Assembly: GCF_014648275.1 (NCBI RefSeq)
Contig: NZ_BMQU01000005.1
Span: forward strand, 186,001-250,000
DNA from: Pseudomonas laurentiana
GTDB taxonomy: Bacteria; Pseudomonadota; Gammaproteobacteria; Pseudomonadales; Pseudomonadaceae
Length of the DNA: 64,000 bases
Reading direction: 5' to 3'
The translations under genes and the position numbers were made by a program. Shown here one piece after another: positions 8,393-17,721 of this stretch (the stretch's first letter is position 1; each line of letters opens with the position of its first letter). Below the pieces are notes generated by a model. That model had not been told where the DNA came from and made no database searches. It saw only the letters and a program-made list of their open reading frames with translations.

Positions 8393-8947
8393 ATGCGCCG
8401 TCTGCTGCTTGCCTTGCCGTTTGCCCTGCTGCCTCTCGCGACAGCTCACGCCGAGAAAGACCATGATCATGCCCATGGCAGCCTTGATGCCCACGAGCAC
8501 GGTGTGGCCCATCTCAATGTCGTGCTTGACGACAAGACGCTTGAGTTGGAACTGGAAAGCCCGGCCATGAATCTGGTGGGCTTTGAGCATGCCGCCAGCA
8601 GCCCAGCCGACAAGGCCAAGGTCGCCGACGTCCGCAAGCAACTGGAACAACCATTGACGCTGTTTGGCTTGGCCAGTGCGGCGCAGTGCACGGAAACCGA
8701 CGAAGCCCTGGAAAGCCCCTTGTTCGATGATGCGACGTCCGACGATCACCACGCGGCTCACGAACACAGCGAGATCCACGCCCATTACCAACTGACCTGC
8801 GAGCAACCAGGCAAGCTGGCCGAGCTGGATCTCGGCCCACTGTTCAAGGCCTTCCCCGCTACTCAGAAAATCACCGTGCAATTGATTGGCCCCAATGGCC
8901 AGAAAGGCCTGGAAGCGACCCCGAACAAGGCGACGGTTGCCTTCTGA
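8393..8947 (+). CDS. zrgA: ZrgA/DUF2796-family His-rich periplasmic metal-binding protein
   Basis: The 184-residue protein has a Sec signal (MRRLLLALPFALLPLATAHA, cut after ~20) and two His-rich runs: HDHAH...HEHG at residues ~24-40, and HHAAHEHSEIHAH at ~119-131. Cys99 and Cys136 could pair or bind metal. This is the DUF2796 family, named after the zinc-uptake protein ZrgA of Vibrio. A periplasmic zinc (or related metal) capture role is inferred. It begins an operon with an ABC ATPase (no gap), an FtsX-like permease and a DUF3299 protein. The ATG at 8393 starts directly at the signal peptide. Confidence 0.85.
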   Translation: MRRLLLALPFALLPLATAHAEKDHDHAHGSLDAHEHGVAHLNVVLDDKTLELELESPAMNLVGFEHAASSPADKAKVADVRKQLEQPLTLFGLASAAQCTETDEALESPLFDDATSDDHHAAHEHSEIHAHYQLTCEQPGKLAELDLGPLFKAFPATQKITVQLIGPNGQKGLEATPNKATVAF

Positions 8948-9667
8948 ATGCGCCAGCCACTGATCGAGTTAACAGACCTGACCTTCGCCTGGCCAGGCCA
9001 TCCACCGTTGCTGGATATCCCGGCCTTCCATTTGGAAGCGGGTGAGTCGTTGTTCCTCAAAGGCCCCAGTGGTAGCGGCAAGACCACCCTGCTCGGCCTG
9101 CTCGGTGGCGTACAGCAACCTGACCGCGGCAGCATTCGCCTGCTCGGCCAGACGCTGGGCACACTCAAGCAAGGCGCCCGCGATCGCTTTCGTGTTGACC
9201 ACACGGGCTACATCTTCCAGCAGTTCAACCTGTTGCCGTTTCTCTCGGTCCGCGAAAACGTCGAGCTGCCCTGCCGCTTCTCCAAGGCTCGAGCAGCCAA
9301 GGCCTGTGAGCGTTACGGCAGTGTCGATCAGGCCGCCGCCAGCCTGCTGGCTCACTTGGGTTTGAAAGACCCTGCCTTGTTGATGCGTCGGGCCGACAGC
9401 CTGTCGATCGGCCAGCAGCAACGAGTCGCGGCAGCCCGTGCGCTGATTGGCCAGCCCGAACTGGTCATCGCCGACGAGCCAACCTCTGCCCTTGACGCGG
9501 ACAGTCGTGAGGCCTTTATCCGCCTGCTGTTCAGCGAGTGCCACACAGCGGGATCAAGCTTGCTGTTCGTCAGCCACGACCAGAGCCTGGCGCCCTTGTT
9601 CGACCGCCACCTGTCATTATCCGAACTCAACCGTGCGGCCCGTCCGGCCAATGATCTGGAGGCCTGA
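8948..9667 (+). CDS. ABC transporter ATP-binding protein
   Basis: A 239-residue nucleotide-binding subunit with all ABC motifs: Walker A GPSGSGKTT (39-47), Q-loop in FQQFNLLPF (~90), signature LSIGQQQRV (152-160), Walker B LVIADEP (172-178) and H-loop FVSHD. It belongs to the LolD/MacB-like group that pairs with FtsX-fold permeases, so it may power a mechanical or extraction process rather than classic import. It starts on the base after the ZrgA stop and its TGA shares a base with the permease ATG. Confidence 0.92.
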   Translation: MRQPLIELTDLTFAWPGHPPLLDIPAFHLEAGESLFLKGPSGSGKTTLLGLLGGVQQPDRGSIRLLGQTLGTLKQGARDRFRVDHTGYIFQQFNLLPFLSVRENVELPCRFSKARAAKACERYGSVDQAAASLLAHLGLKDPALLMRRADSLSIGQQQRVAAARALIGQPELVIADEPTSALDADSREAFIRLLFSECHTAGSSLLFVSHDQSLAPLFDRHLSLSELNRAARPANDLEA

Positions 9668-10932
9668 TGTACCTGTTACGCCTTGCACTGGCCAGCTTGG
9701 CCAATCGGCGCTTCACTGCCTTCCTGACGGCCTTCGCCATTGCTCTGTCCGTGTGCCTGCTGCTGGCAGTGGAACGCGTACGTACTGAAGCCCGGGCCAG
9801 CTTTGCCAGCACTATCAGTGGCACCGACCTGATCGTCGGCGCACGCTCCGGCTCGGTGAACCTGTTGCTGTATTCAGTGTTTCGCATCGGCAATGCCACC
9901 AACAACATTCGCTGGGACAGTTTCGAGCATTACGCCAGCGACCCGCGGGTGAAATGGGCGATTCCGATCTCCCTGGGTGACTCGCACCGTGGCTACCGCG
10001 TGATGGGCACGTCCCAGGCTTACTTTGAACACTACCAGTACGGCCACAAACAATCCTTGCAACTGGCTCAAGGGCGCGCCTTTGCCAACGACCCATTTGA
10101 AGTGGTGCTGGGTGCCGAAGTCGCGCAGGCTCTGCATTACACACTGGGCGACAAGCTGGTACTGGCTCACGGCGTGGCGGCAATAAGCCTGGTCAAACAT
10201 GACGACAAGCCGTTCACAGTGGTCGGTATCCTGCAAAGGACCGGCACACCGGTAGACCGCACACTGCACATCAGCCTCGGCGGCATGGAAGCGATCCACG
10301 TTGACTGGCACAACGGTGTTCCCGCGCGCGGGGCCGGCCGTGTAAGCGCTGACCAGGCGCGCAACATGGACCTGACGCCCAGCGCCATCACCGCGGTCAT
10401 GCTCGGCCTTAACAACAAGATCGCCACCTTTACCCTGCAGCGTGAGATCAATGACTACCGTAATGAGCCCTTGCAGGCCATTTTGCCAGGCGTTGCCCTG
10501 CAGGAGCTGTGGAGCCTGATGAGCACTGCCGAGCAGGCACTGTTCGTGGTGTCCCTGTTCGTCGTACTGACCGGCCTGATCGGCATGCTGACCGCCATTC
10601 TCACCAGTTTGAACGAACGTCGCCGGGAAATGGCCATACTGCGCTCAGTGGGTGCCCGCCCCTGGCACATCGCCGGTCTGCTGGTGCTGGAAGCCTTTGC
10701 ACTGGCGGTTGCGGGCATACTCGCAGGCCTGTCCCTGCTTTACCTCGGAATCGCACTGGCCCAAGGGTATGTGCAGGCCAATTACGGCCTCTACCTGCCA
10801 CTGGCTTGGCCCAGCAGCCACGAATGGACATTGCTGGCAATCATTCTGGGCGCCGCGCTGTTGATGGGCAGTGTGCCCGCCTGGCGTGCCTACCGACAGT
10901 CGCTGGCTGATGGCTTGTCGATCCACTTATGA
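9667..10932 (+). CDS. FtsX-like/MacB-type ABC transporter permease
   Basis: A 421-residue inner-membrane protein with the FtsX/MacB layout: one N-terminal membrane helix (~15-35), a large periplasmic domain (~40-280, including GTDLIVGARSGSVNLLLYSVF), then three C-terminal helices (~288-310, ~335-360, ~388-405) with the cytoplasmic coupling segment NERRREMAILRSVGA. It overlaps the ATPase gene by one base. In combination with a His-rich periplasmic protein it suggests metal handling in the envelope; the substrate is not known. Confidence 0.9.
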   Translation: MYLLRLALASLANRRFTAFLTAFAIALSVCLLLAVERVRTEARASFASTISGTDLIVGARSGSVNLLLYSVFRIGNATNNIRWDSFEHYASDPRVKWAIPISLGDSHRGYRVMGTSQAYFEHYQYGHKQSLQLAQGRAFANDPFEVVLGAEVAQALHYTLGDKLVLAHGVAAISLVKHDDKPFTVVGILQRTGTPVDRTLHISLGGMEAIHVDWHNGVPARGAGRVSADQARNMDLTPSAITAVMLGLNNKIATFTLQREINDYRNEPLQAILPGVALQELWSLMSTAEQALFVVSLFVVLTGLIGMLTAILTSLNERRREMAILRSVGARPWHIAGLLVLEAFALAVAGILAGLSLLYLGIALAQGYVQANYGLYLPLAWPSSHEWTLLAIILGAALLMGSVPAWRAYRQSLADGLSIHL

Positions 10933-11456
10933 GACCGATACCCATGGCACGCGCCCTGTTCCTGTTGTTGCTGATTGCCACACCGCTGTGGGCGGGCGAA
11001 CCCCGCACCCTGGAATGGCCACAACTGATCCCGCCCGGCGCACCGGTGATCGAGCCGCAGATGGCGCCCTTGCATGACCTGTCACAGCTGGGCAATGCGC
11101 TCGCAGCGGAGAGTGCCCCGGCAGCGCGCCAGCAAGGAGCAGACGCCCCGGTCGTCACGGCGCTGGATGGTCAGCAGGTCAAACTGCCGGGCTACATCGT
11201 ACCCTTGGAAGTCAACGAAGAAGGCCGTACCACCGAGTTCCTTCTGGTGCCTTACTACGGCGCATGCATTCATGTGCCTCCGCCCCCGTCCAACCAGATC
11301 GTGCATGTGGTCAGTGAGCTCGGCATCAAGGTCGAGGAGCTTTACCAGCCGTACTGGATCGAAGGCCCGATGCGTGTCCAGTCGTCGAGCAGTGAGCTGG
11401 CTGAGGCGGGTTATCAGATGGATGCCGAGAAAATCTACGCCTATGAACTACAATAG
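10929..11456 (+). CDS. DUF3299 periplasmic protein
   Basis: The 175-residue protein carries an N-terminal signal (MARALFLLLLIATPLWA within residues 6-22) and a DUF3299 domain. Its most conserved part is PYYGACIHVPPPPSNQIV (108-125), where Cys113 and His115 are plausible metal or redox ligands; LPGYIVPLE (86-94) is also typical. The start at 10929 overlaps the permease stop by four bases (ATGA); an internal ATG at 10944 would give a cleaner signal peptide and is the main alternative. It is the last gene of the ZrgA operon; function is unknown, but family members recur beside such transporters. Confidence 0.85.
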   Translation: MRPIPMARALFLLLLIATPLWAGEPRTLEWPQLIPPGAPVIEPQMAPLHDLSQLGNALAAESAPAARQQGADAPVVTALDGQQVKLPGYIVPLEVNEEGRTTEFLLVPYYGACIHVPPPPSNQIVHVVSELGIKVEELYQPYWIEGPMRVQSSSSELAEAGYQMDAEKIYAYELQ

Positions 11457-11486
11457 AAGCCGCTCAAGAACGCTATCGCGGTTTCA

Positions 11487-11500
11487 TTGAGCTGAGTCAA
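11487..11500. promoter_or_regulatory. Candidate ANR/FNR box upstream of ompW
   Basis: TTGAGCTGAGTCAA matches the core TTGA-N6-TCAA of the ANR/FNR consensus. A -10-like TACCAT at 11523-11528 would place the start of transcription near 11535, putting the box centre at about -41.5, the classic activating position. The OmpW homolog OprG of P. aeruginosa is known to be anaerobically regulated through ANR. Confidence 0.55.
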
Positions 11501-11565
11501 ATTCCCCCCTTCGCTGGCTCTTTACCATTGGCACATTACATTCTAAATGTCCTTTGGGAGCTTCC

Positions 11566-12249
11566 ATGAACAAGTCTTTGCTTGGCGCCTCGCTGATTGC
11601 CCTGGCGCTTACAGCCCCTGTTGCCCATGCCCACAAGGCGGGTGAATTTATTATGCGTGCTGGCGCTATCACCACCGCCCCTAACGAAGACAGCGGCAAC
11701 CTCAAGCTGGACGGCAACAAGATTCCCGGCACCAAAGCGACGTTGGACAGCGATACCCAACTGGGCTTGACCTTCGCCTACATGCTGACCGACCACGTGG
11801 GCCTGGAATTGCTGGCCGCGACGCCATTCCAGCACACCGTTAGTGTAAAAGGCCTTGGCCCAGGCCTGGATGGCAAGCTGGGCGACATCAAGCAACTGCC
11901 ACCGACCCTGTCGCTGCAGTACTACCCGCTTGACGCAAGCTCCAAGTTCCAGCCATATGCCGGTATCGGCCTGAACTACACCATGTTCTTCGATGAAAGC
12001 CTGAGCAGCAACCGCAAAGCTCAGGGCTTCAGCAACCTGAAGCTGAAAGACTCGGTAGGCCTGGCTGGCCAACTGGGCATGGACTACATGCTGACCGACA
12101 ACTTCCTGGTCAACGCTGCAGTCTGGTACGTCGACATCGACACCGAAGCCAGCATTGATGGCCCAAGTGCCCTGGGCGTAGGCAAAACCAAGGTCGACGT
12201 GGATGTAGACCCATGGGTCTACATGGTGGGTGTCGGCTACAAGTTCTAA
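11566..12249 (+). CDS. ompW: OmpW/OprG-family outer-membrane protein
   Basis: The 227-residue precursor has a signal peptide (MNKSLLGASLIALALTAPVAHA, ~22) and an eight-strand beta-barrel of the OmpW/AlkL family: HKAGEFIMRAGAITTAPNED at the mature N-terminus, alternating amphipathic strands, and the terminal Phe of VGVGYKF needed for barrel assembly. These porins form a small hydrophobic channel in the outer membrane. The ATG at 11566 follows TTTGGGAG; an ATG four codons earlier lacks spacing. A strong terminator follows directly. In pseudomonads the homolog is OprG. Confidence 0.92.
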   Translation: MNKSLLGASLIALALTAPVAHAHKAGEFIMRAGAITTAPNEDSGNLKLDGNKIPGTKATLDSDTQLGLTFAYMLTDHVGLELLAATPFQHTVSVKGLGPGLDGKLGDIKQLPPTLSLQYYPLDASSKFQPYAGIGLNYTMFFDESLSSNRKAQGFSNLKLKDSVGLAGQLGMDYMLTDNFLVNAAVWYVDIDTEASIDGPSALGVGKTKVDVDVDPWVYMVGVGYKF

Positions 12250-12261
12250 GGCCTGGCCTTG

Positions 12262-12292
12262 AAAAAAACGGCGACTTGATCGCCGTTTTTTT
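12262..12292. terminator. Bidirectional intrinsic terminator
   Basis: AAAAAAACGGCGA / TCGCCGTTTTTTT, 13 bp with a five-base loop and T-runs on both strands, lies between the convergent ompW and epimerase genes. Confidence 0.93.
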
Positions 12293-12295
12293 GTT

Positions 12296-13225
12296 TCAGC
12301 GCCCCAGAAGTCGGGCGAGGCCTTCGGCCATTGGCGTCGGTTCGGGAAAGCGGAAGCGCTGCAACAGGCGGGTATTGTCCGCCCGCGAATGGCGGATATC
12401 GCCGGAGCGCGCAGGCCCATGACTGATGGCAGGCAAACTGCCGACCACAGTTTTCAAGGTTGCCAACAGCTGATTCAACGAGGTGGCCTGATTCAACCCG
12501 ACGTTCACCGCGCCCTCTTCAACCTGATCCAGCTCCAGCGCCTGCAGCATCACGCTCACCAGATCACCGACATAGACGAAGTCGCGGGTCTGCTCGCCAT
12601 CACCAAATACCGTAATCGGCTGCCCGTTGAGCGCCCGTTCACTGAAGATGCTGATCACGCCCGAATACGGTGATGAAGGGTCCTGGCGCGGACCAAAAAT
12701 ATTGAAGAAGCGGAAGATCACCGGTTCCAGGCCATGCTGACGGCGATAGAAGTCCAGGTACTGTTCACTGGCCAGCTTATCCACAGCATAGGGCGTGAGT
12801 GGCGCTTTGGGCGTGTCCTCACTGATCGATTCGCCTTCACCGTTGTTGCCATACACCGCCGCGCTGGAGGCGAAAAGCACCCGTCGAATGCCGGCCAGAC
12901 GCATGGCCTCACACACATTCAGCGTGCCAATGAAATTGCTCTGGTGAGTTTTCACCGGGTCTTCGACCGACGCCTGGACCGACGCCACTGCCGCAAGATG
13001 AACCACCGCCTGGCACCCTGCTGCCGCCTGTGCGACCAGCGTCGCGTCAGCCACATCACCCTCGATCAGTTGCAGCTTGGGGTGCTGTAACTGCAGGTTG
13101 CTGCGTTTGCCGGTGGACAGGTCGTCCAATACCCGTACCGCATAGCCTTTTGCCAACAGTGCGTCGCTCAAGTGAGAGCCGATGAAGCCTGCGCCGCCGG
13201 TAATCAGAATAGGTGCATCAGCCAT
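12296..13225 (-). CDS. NAD-dependent nucleotide-sugar epimerase/dehydratase (GalE-like)
   Basis: A 309-residue extended SDR. The N-terminal TGGAGFIGSHL (9-19) binds NAD; the catalytic triad region is FASSAAVYG (Ser ~120-122) with Y146-xxx-K150 in PYAVDK. DSR-type substrate region near FFNIFGPRQDPSSPYSGVIS supports a UDP-sugar or dTDP-sugar substrate, as in UDP-glucose or UDP-GlcNAc 4-epimerases. The start at 13225 is set by the NAD motif. It overlaps the preceding SDR gene by eight bases, so the two are probably a pair in envelope sugar metabolism. Confidence 0.88.
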   Translation of the reverse strand: MADAPILITGGAGFIGSHLSDALLAKGYAVRVLDDLSTGKRSNLQLQHPKLQLIEGDVADATLVAQAAAGCQAVVHLAAVASVQASVEDPVKTHQSNFIGTLNVCEAMRLAGIRRVLFASSAAVYGNNGEGESISEDTPKAPLTPYAVDKLASEQYLDFYRRQHGLEPVIFRFFNIFGPRQDPSSPYSGVISIFSERALNGQPITVFGDGEQTRDFVYVGDLVSVMLQALELDQVEEGAVNVGLNQATSLNQLLATLKTVVGSLPAISHGPARSGDIRHSRADNTRLLQRFRFPEPTPMAEGLARLLGR

Positions 13226-14102
13226 GGCGGTAGAATCGATCCAGTAGTGTCGGCAAGCCAGCACGCCAGGCGCGCGGTTTGATACCGAAGGTGTGCAGAA
13301 TTTTCTTGCAGGCCAGTACCGCGTGCTGCGGTTCTTCAGCTGCATCCGGACGGGCTGCGTGAGCCTGTGCAGTCGGTGTTTGAACAGCCAGTGTATGGAG
13401 CTGCGAGGCCTCACTGAGGATCGCCTGACCTAACGCGAGCGGCGTAGTCGCCTCGTTACCCGCGTAATGGTAGGTGCCCCACAGTGGTGCCGCGCAATCC
13501 AGTTGCTTGAGCACGGAAAGAATGACCCGAGCGGCATCATCTACTGGCGTCGGGTTTCCACGCCGGTCATCCGCCAGCAACAGTTCCTGAGCCTGTTCGG
13601 CGCGGGTCAGGAAGCGTCCAAGGACACCGTCCAGGCTTTCGTCGAGCAGCCAGCCAAAGCGCAGCAGCACGTGCTGCGGGCAGGTAGCGCGAACGCTCTG
13701 CTCGATCCGCCAGAGCGCTTGCCCGCGCAGGCCCAACGGCACCGGCTCATCCTTCTCGCTGTAGGCCGTGGCCCGTGAGCCATCGAACACGCGGTAGCTG
13801 GAAGGCTGGACCAGAATAATCCCATGGTGCTGGCACAGTTCAGCCAGGCGCTCTACCGAGCGCTCCTGCTGGGCCAACCGCTGCTCACTGACCGACTCGG
13901 CTTGAAACCAGTCGAAGTAATAGGCCAGATTCACCAGTGCATCGGGGCGGGTGTCATCCAGCAATTGGGTCAGGCTGGCAGCATCCCAACCCTTATCCGG
14001 CGGACGAGGCGCCAAAAAGCCGATGTCTTCCTCGGCCCCAAGGCGAATCAGCGCTTGCCCAAGGGCATTTCCACCACCCAACAGCATCAGGCGCATTCGC
14101 AT
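13218..14102 (-). CDS. RmlD-like sugar nucleotide-binding / NAD(P)-dependent oxidoreductase
   Basis: A 294-residue SDR-fold protein similar to dTDP-4-dehydrorhamnose reductase (RmlD). MLLGGGNALGQALI (5-18) is a GxxxxG-type dinucleotide site, variant of the usual GxxGxxG. SSYRVFDG and LRFGWLLDE correspond to the substrate and catalytic parts, but the canonical YxxxK is not obvious (YSEKDEP at the expected place; RGQALWRIE follows), so catalytic activity is uncertain. A longer frame runs upstream through the tRNA-Sec gene and is rejected; ATG 14102 or 14096 is plausible. Confidence 0.8.
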   Translation of the reverse strand: MRMRLMLLGGGNALGQALIRLGAEEDIGFLAPRPPDKGWDAASLTQLLDDTRPDALVNLAYYFDWFQAESVSEQRLAQQERSVERLAELCQHHGIILVQPSSYRVFDGSRATAYSEKDEPVPLGLRGQALWRIEQSVRATCPQHVLLRFGWLLDESLDGVLGRFLTRAEQAQELLLADDRRGNPTPVDDAARVILSVLKQLDCAAPLWGTYHYAGNEATTPLALGQAILSEASQLHTLAVQTPTAQAHAARPDAAEEPQHAVLACKKILHTFGIKPRAWRAGLPTLLDRFYRHG

Positions 14103-14180
14103 AGAGTCAGCAGGTCCGGTCAAAAGATAGGGGAAGCGGATATTTTGCGGCTTCCTGCGGGGGAAGTCCAACCTGCGGCT

Positions 14181-14276
14181 TGGCGGAAGGCAGCGGGAGT
14201 CGAACCTGCCCGGGAACGGCTGCCGTCCCCAACCGGGTTTGAAGCCCGGCCGCGCCACCGGGCGCGATTGCCTTCC
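14181..14276 (-). tRNA. selC: tRNA-Sec (anticodon UCA)
   Basis: The minus strand folds as a 96-base tRNA with the long acceptor/variable arms typical of selenocysteine tRNA. It begins GGAAGGC, the anticodon loop is CTTCAAA (UCA), the T-arm is GGTTCGACTCC, and the 3' end GCCA is encoded. It closely resembles E. coli selC. It follows the selB stop by 6 bases. Confidence 0.97.
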
Positions 14277-14282
14277 TCGTCA

Positions 14283-16202
14283 TCAGCCGTGACTCAGTTG
14301 GGCCAACGCATTGTCCGGTCGTACGCGACGCTGGTCGCCGAGGCGGCGCGTCAGGCCGACACGGTCGAAATACTCGAGAATCTGGATACTGCGTTTACGG
14401 CCGATCCCTAACACATCACGAAAACGTGCCACCTGGACACTCAGGTCCTCGGCAGCCACTTGCATGAGCATAGCCGCCATTTGTCGCACCGTGGCATCAG
14501 GATAGAACAGGTCGCGTACCACTTGATGTACTTGCCCCAAGCGCGCCATCTTGCGTAACAGCAGCCGCACAGCAGCCTCCTCGCCGTGGGTTGCACGGGC
14601 CAGGTCACGCACCCAGGGCGGGTCAAAGCCGGACGCTTGCAACAGCGGTTGCAACTGCGCCCACAAGGCCATGTCCTCGTCGTTCAGACGTGCCTGATGC
14701 TCCGGCAAGTGCAACCATGGCCCACTACAGGCCAGCCCCCCTTCCGCCAGCAGCTCTTCGATCAAGCTGATGAACACCGGGCGCTCCAGGGGTAGCGCCA
14801 CGAAACGTCGCAAGCGGTCGCGGTCAGGGCCCAACTGGTCAGGCTCCAGCGCGTGAAACCGGGCCAGCTGTGCCAACACCTCCCGTTTGAGCGCCTGCCA
14901 CTGCGACGTCGCGAACAACCGCGAGCCCTGGCGCGTGGCAATAACACTGACATCCTCGGGCAAACGCCAACTGCTGCGCAGACGATTGAACTGACGCTCC
15001 AGTTGATGAGGGTCTAGCCCCGATGCCCCCTGTGCAAGCAGCGCTGGAAGAGCCTGCTCCAGACTCTCGGCCTCGGCCAACGCCTGCAACTGTGCCAATC
15101 GCGCCGGGCTACGACGCTGCCGGGCGGGCGCAAAAGGATCAAGCACCCGCCCACCTCCAAGCGTGCGCTGCGCACGCTGATCGCGCACCACCAGGCGATC
15201 ACCATGCACAGCGTGCAGCGGGGCATTGAGCAGCAACTGCGCAAACATATGCCCACCGGGCGCCAGGCTCTCGCCTTGCAGCAGCGCGACCTTCGCGGTG
15301 ACATCCTGAGTGCCAAGATGCACATGCACGGAACTGAAATGTTCAAACAGACGGGTTTCACTGCCCAGCAACCGCAGCTCGAAATCCAGGCGCTGAGTAG
15401 TACCGTACAACCACTCGGCCAACAGCCAATCACCACGGTGGATCTGCTCCACACTCAGGCGTTCGGCAGCGATATTCAAGGCCACCCGCTGCCCGGCCCG
15501 CGCTTCGACTGCGGCCTGGTTCTGTGCATGCAGGCCACGCACGCGCACCGGTTTACCGGTCTTGCCCAACAGCAACGTGTCGCCGACCTGCACCTGGCCA
15601 GCCAATGACGTACCCGTGACCACAATGCCTGCACCGGCAACGCTGAATGCACGGTCTATGGCCAGACGAAAGCCTCCTGCACTGCTGCGCTGGCGAATGT
15701 CATGCTGGGCGCTCAAAAGTGCCTGGCGCAATACATCGATGCCACTGCCGGACACGCTCGACACCACGAACTGAGCCGCCCCGGCATAAGGCCCCGTTGC
15801 CAGCAAGGCCTGCACCTCACTCTGCACCTCACGCACCCTTGCAGGCTCGACACGGTCACATTTGCTGATAACCACCAGCGCCTTGGGGATACCCAGTAAC
15901 TCGACAATTGCCAAGTGTTCACGGGTCTGCGGCATCACGCCGTCGTCGGCCGCTACCACCAGCAATACCAGGTCAATGCCATGTGCTCCGGCCAGCATGT
16001 TGTGAATAAAGCGCTCATGGCCGGGGACATCGACAAAACCCGTGAGCTCAGCCCCCGCCTGCAGCGGCGCGTAGCGGTAGCCAAGGTCGATAGTGATGCC
16101 CCGTTCGTGCTCTTCCCGACGACGATCTCCAGCCTGCCCGGTCAGTGCTTCCAGCAGTGCTGTCTTGCCATGATCGATATGCCCGGCCGTTCCGACAATC
16201 AC
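14283..16202 (-). CDS. selB: Selenocysteine-specific elongation factor SelB
   Basis: SelB delivers Sec-tRNA to UGA codons marked by a SECIS hairpin. The 639-residue protein has an EF-Tu-like GTPase domain ([11 protein letters not shown] at 4-14, DVPGHERF near 60, SKCD near 113), beta-barrel domains, and a long C-terminal winged-helix region (~370-639) that binds SECIS RNA. The start is the GTG at 16202, whose bases overlap the selA stop (GTGA); the upstream in-frame codons lie in selA. Its presence with selA, selC and fdoG makes a complete decoding set apart from selD. Confidence 0.95.
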   Translation of the reverse strand: MIVGTAGHIDHGKTALLEALTGQAGDRRREEHERGITIDLGYRYAPLQAGAELTGFVDVPGHERFIHNMLAGAHGIDLVLLVVAADDGVMPQTREHLAIVELLGIPKALVVISKCDRVEPARVREVQSEVQALLATGPYAGAAQFVVSSVSGSGIDVLRQALLSAQHDIRQRSSAGGFRLAIDRAFSVAGAGIVVTGTSLAGQVQVGDTLLLGKTGKPVRVRGLHAQNQAAVEARAGQRVALNIAAERLSVEQIHRGDWLLAEWLYGTTQRLDFELRLLGSETRLFEHFSSVHVHLGTQDVTAKVALLQGESLAPGGHMFAQLLLNAPLHAVHGDRLVVRDQRAQRTLGGGRVLDPFAPARQRRSPARLAQLQALAEAESLEQALPALLAQGASGLDPHQLERQFNRLRSSWRLPEDVSVIATRQGSRLFATSQWQALKREVLAQLARFHALEPDQLGPDRDRLRRFVALPLERPVFISLIEELLAEGGLACSGPWLHLPEHQARLNDEDMALWAQLQPLLQASGFDPPWVRDLARATHGEEAAVRLLLRKMARLGQVHQVVRDLFYPDATVRQMAAMLMQVAAEDLSVQVARFRDVLGIGRKRSIQILEYFDRVGLTRRLGDQRRVRPDNALAQLSHG

Positions 16203-17629
16203 CTTGTCATGACCCCCAGTCGTAACTGCGGTAGCTGCTCCAGCCAACCGACTTCGTCATCCAACTGACGCAGGTCCAGCCACAGCGCATCGTCATCGAT
16301 GCGCCCAAGTACCGGAATCGGCAAAGCACGCAAGGCTGCCTCCAGCGCATGCAAGTGACGCCCGCGCAAACGCTTGGACGCCCGCGCGCGCGCGCACAAG
16401 GCGGCGCTAGGCAAGCGGGCCACCGGCTGACTGCCGCTGCCAATCATGCCTAACGCGGGTTCCACGCTCACCGCCCACAACTCACCCAGCACGTGCGCAA
16501 GCGCCGGCGCCAGGCGCTGGGCTTGCGCCAGAATATCCGCCTGGGGGCGGGTCAGCAGACGCAGGCTGGGCAGACGTTCAGCCAGCCGCTCGGGATTGCG
16601 GTACAGGCCCAGCACCGCCTCCAGCGCAGCGAGGGTCAACTTATCCACACGCAGGGCGCGCTTGAGCGGGTTTTTCTTGATCCGCGCGATCAGTGCCTTA
16701 CGACCTACGATCAATCCCGCCTGAGGTCCACCCAGCAGTTTGTCACCGCTGAACGTGACAATATCAGCCCCGTCTGCCAAGGCTTGGCGAACCGTGGGTT
16801 CGGCGGGCAGCCCCCAGCGCGTCAAATCCAGAAGGCTTCCGCTGCCCAGGTCTTCCAGCAGTGGCAGCCCGTGCTGATGGGCCAGTTCCGCCAACGCTTG
16901 GGTCGGTACCTGATGGGTGAAGCCCTGAATGCTGTAATTACTGCAATGTACGCGCATCAGCAGGCCGCTGCGCGGGCCGATGGCGGCTTCATAGTCATGC
17001 GCATGCGTGCGGTTGGTCGTGCCCACCTCATGCAGTTTCACGCCCGCACGCGCCATGATGTCGGGGATACGAAAGGCGCCACCGATCTCGATCAGCTCAC
17101 CACGCGAGATGATCCCCTCCTTGCGCGCGCCCAAACTATTGAGTGCCAGCAATACCGCTGCGGCATTGTTGTTCACCACGGTAACGGCTTCGGCACCGGT
17201 CAGCTCAAGGATCAGGTCCTCGATCAAGTCATCCCGGTCGCCGCGCTTGCCGCTCTCAAGGTCAAATTCCAGGTTCAGCGGATAGCGCGCAGCCTGCTGC
17301 ACGGCATTGATGGCTTCTTCAGGCAGCAAGGCCCGACCAAGGTTGGTGTGCAAAACCGTACCGGTCAGGTTGAACACCCGACGCACTCGGCTTTGATGCT
17401 GCACTGCCAAGCGCTCACCAACCCTGCCAGCCAGCACCTCGGGTATCAGTTCAACAGCCTCCAGCTGACCCCGTCGGACAGGTTCTCGCAGATCATCGAG
17501 CACCTGCCGCAAAGCACTGAGTAGCGCCTCGCGCCCATAGCGTTCCGACAACGGCTGACAGGCAGGACTACGTAACAGGCTATCGACGGAGGGAAGGCGC
17601 GTGGGCAGCGGGGCTAAACTGGAAGGCAT
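16199..17629 (-). CDS. selA: L-seryl-tRNA(Sec) selenium transferase
   Basis: SelA is the PLP enzyme that converts seryl-tRNA(Sec) to selenocysteyl-tRNA(Sec) with selenophosphate. At 476 residues it is full length. The PLP Lys is K297 in [21 protein letters not shown] (~94-102) and [12 protein letters not shown] (~152-163) are conserved. It overlaps selB by four bases and lies 92 bases downstream of fdhE. Confidence 0.96.
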   Translation of the reverse strand: MPSSLAPLPTRLPSVDSLLRSPACQPLSERYGREALLSALRQVLDDLREPVRRGQLEAVELIPEVLAGRVGERLAVQHQSRVRRVFNLTGTVLHTNLGRALLPEEAINAVQQAARYPLNLEFDLESGKRGDRDDLIEDLILELTGAEAVTVVNNNAAAVLLALNSLGARKEGIISRGELIEIGGAFRIPDIMARAGVKLHEVGTTNRTHAHDYEAAIGPRSGLLMRVHCSNYSIQGFTHQVPTQALAELAHQHGLPLLEDLGSGSLLDLTRWGLPAEPTVRQALADGADIVTFSGDKLLGGPQAGLIVGRKALIARIKKNPLKRALRVDKLTLAALEAVLGLYRNPERLAERLPSLRLLTRPQADILAQAQRLAPALAHVLGELWAVSVEPALGMIGSGSQPVARLPSAALCARARASKRLRGRHLHALEAALRALPIPVLGRIDDDALWLDLRQLDDEVGWLEQLPQLRLGVMTR

Positions 17630-17721
17630 TTAAGACGCTCCGGTCATCGCTCTCACGACGCGCGGCAGCAGTCGACTCTGCCGACGAAGGGAGCCGGGAA
17701 TCTTGAGTGTAGCCGCTGGGC

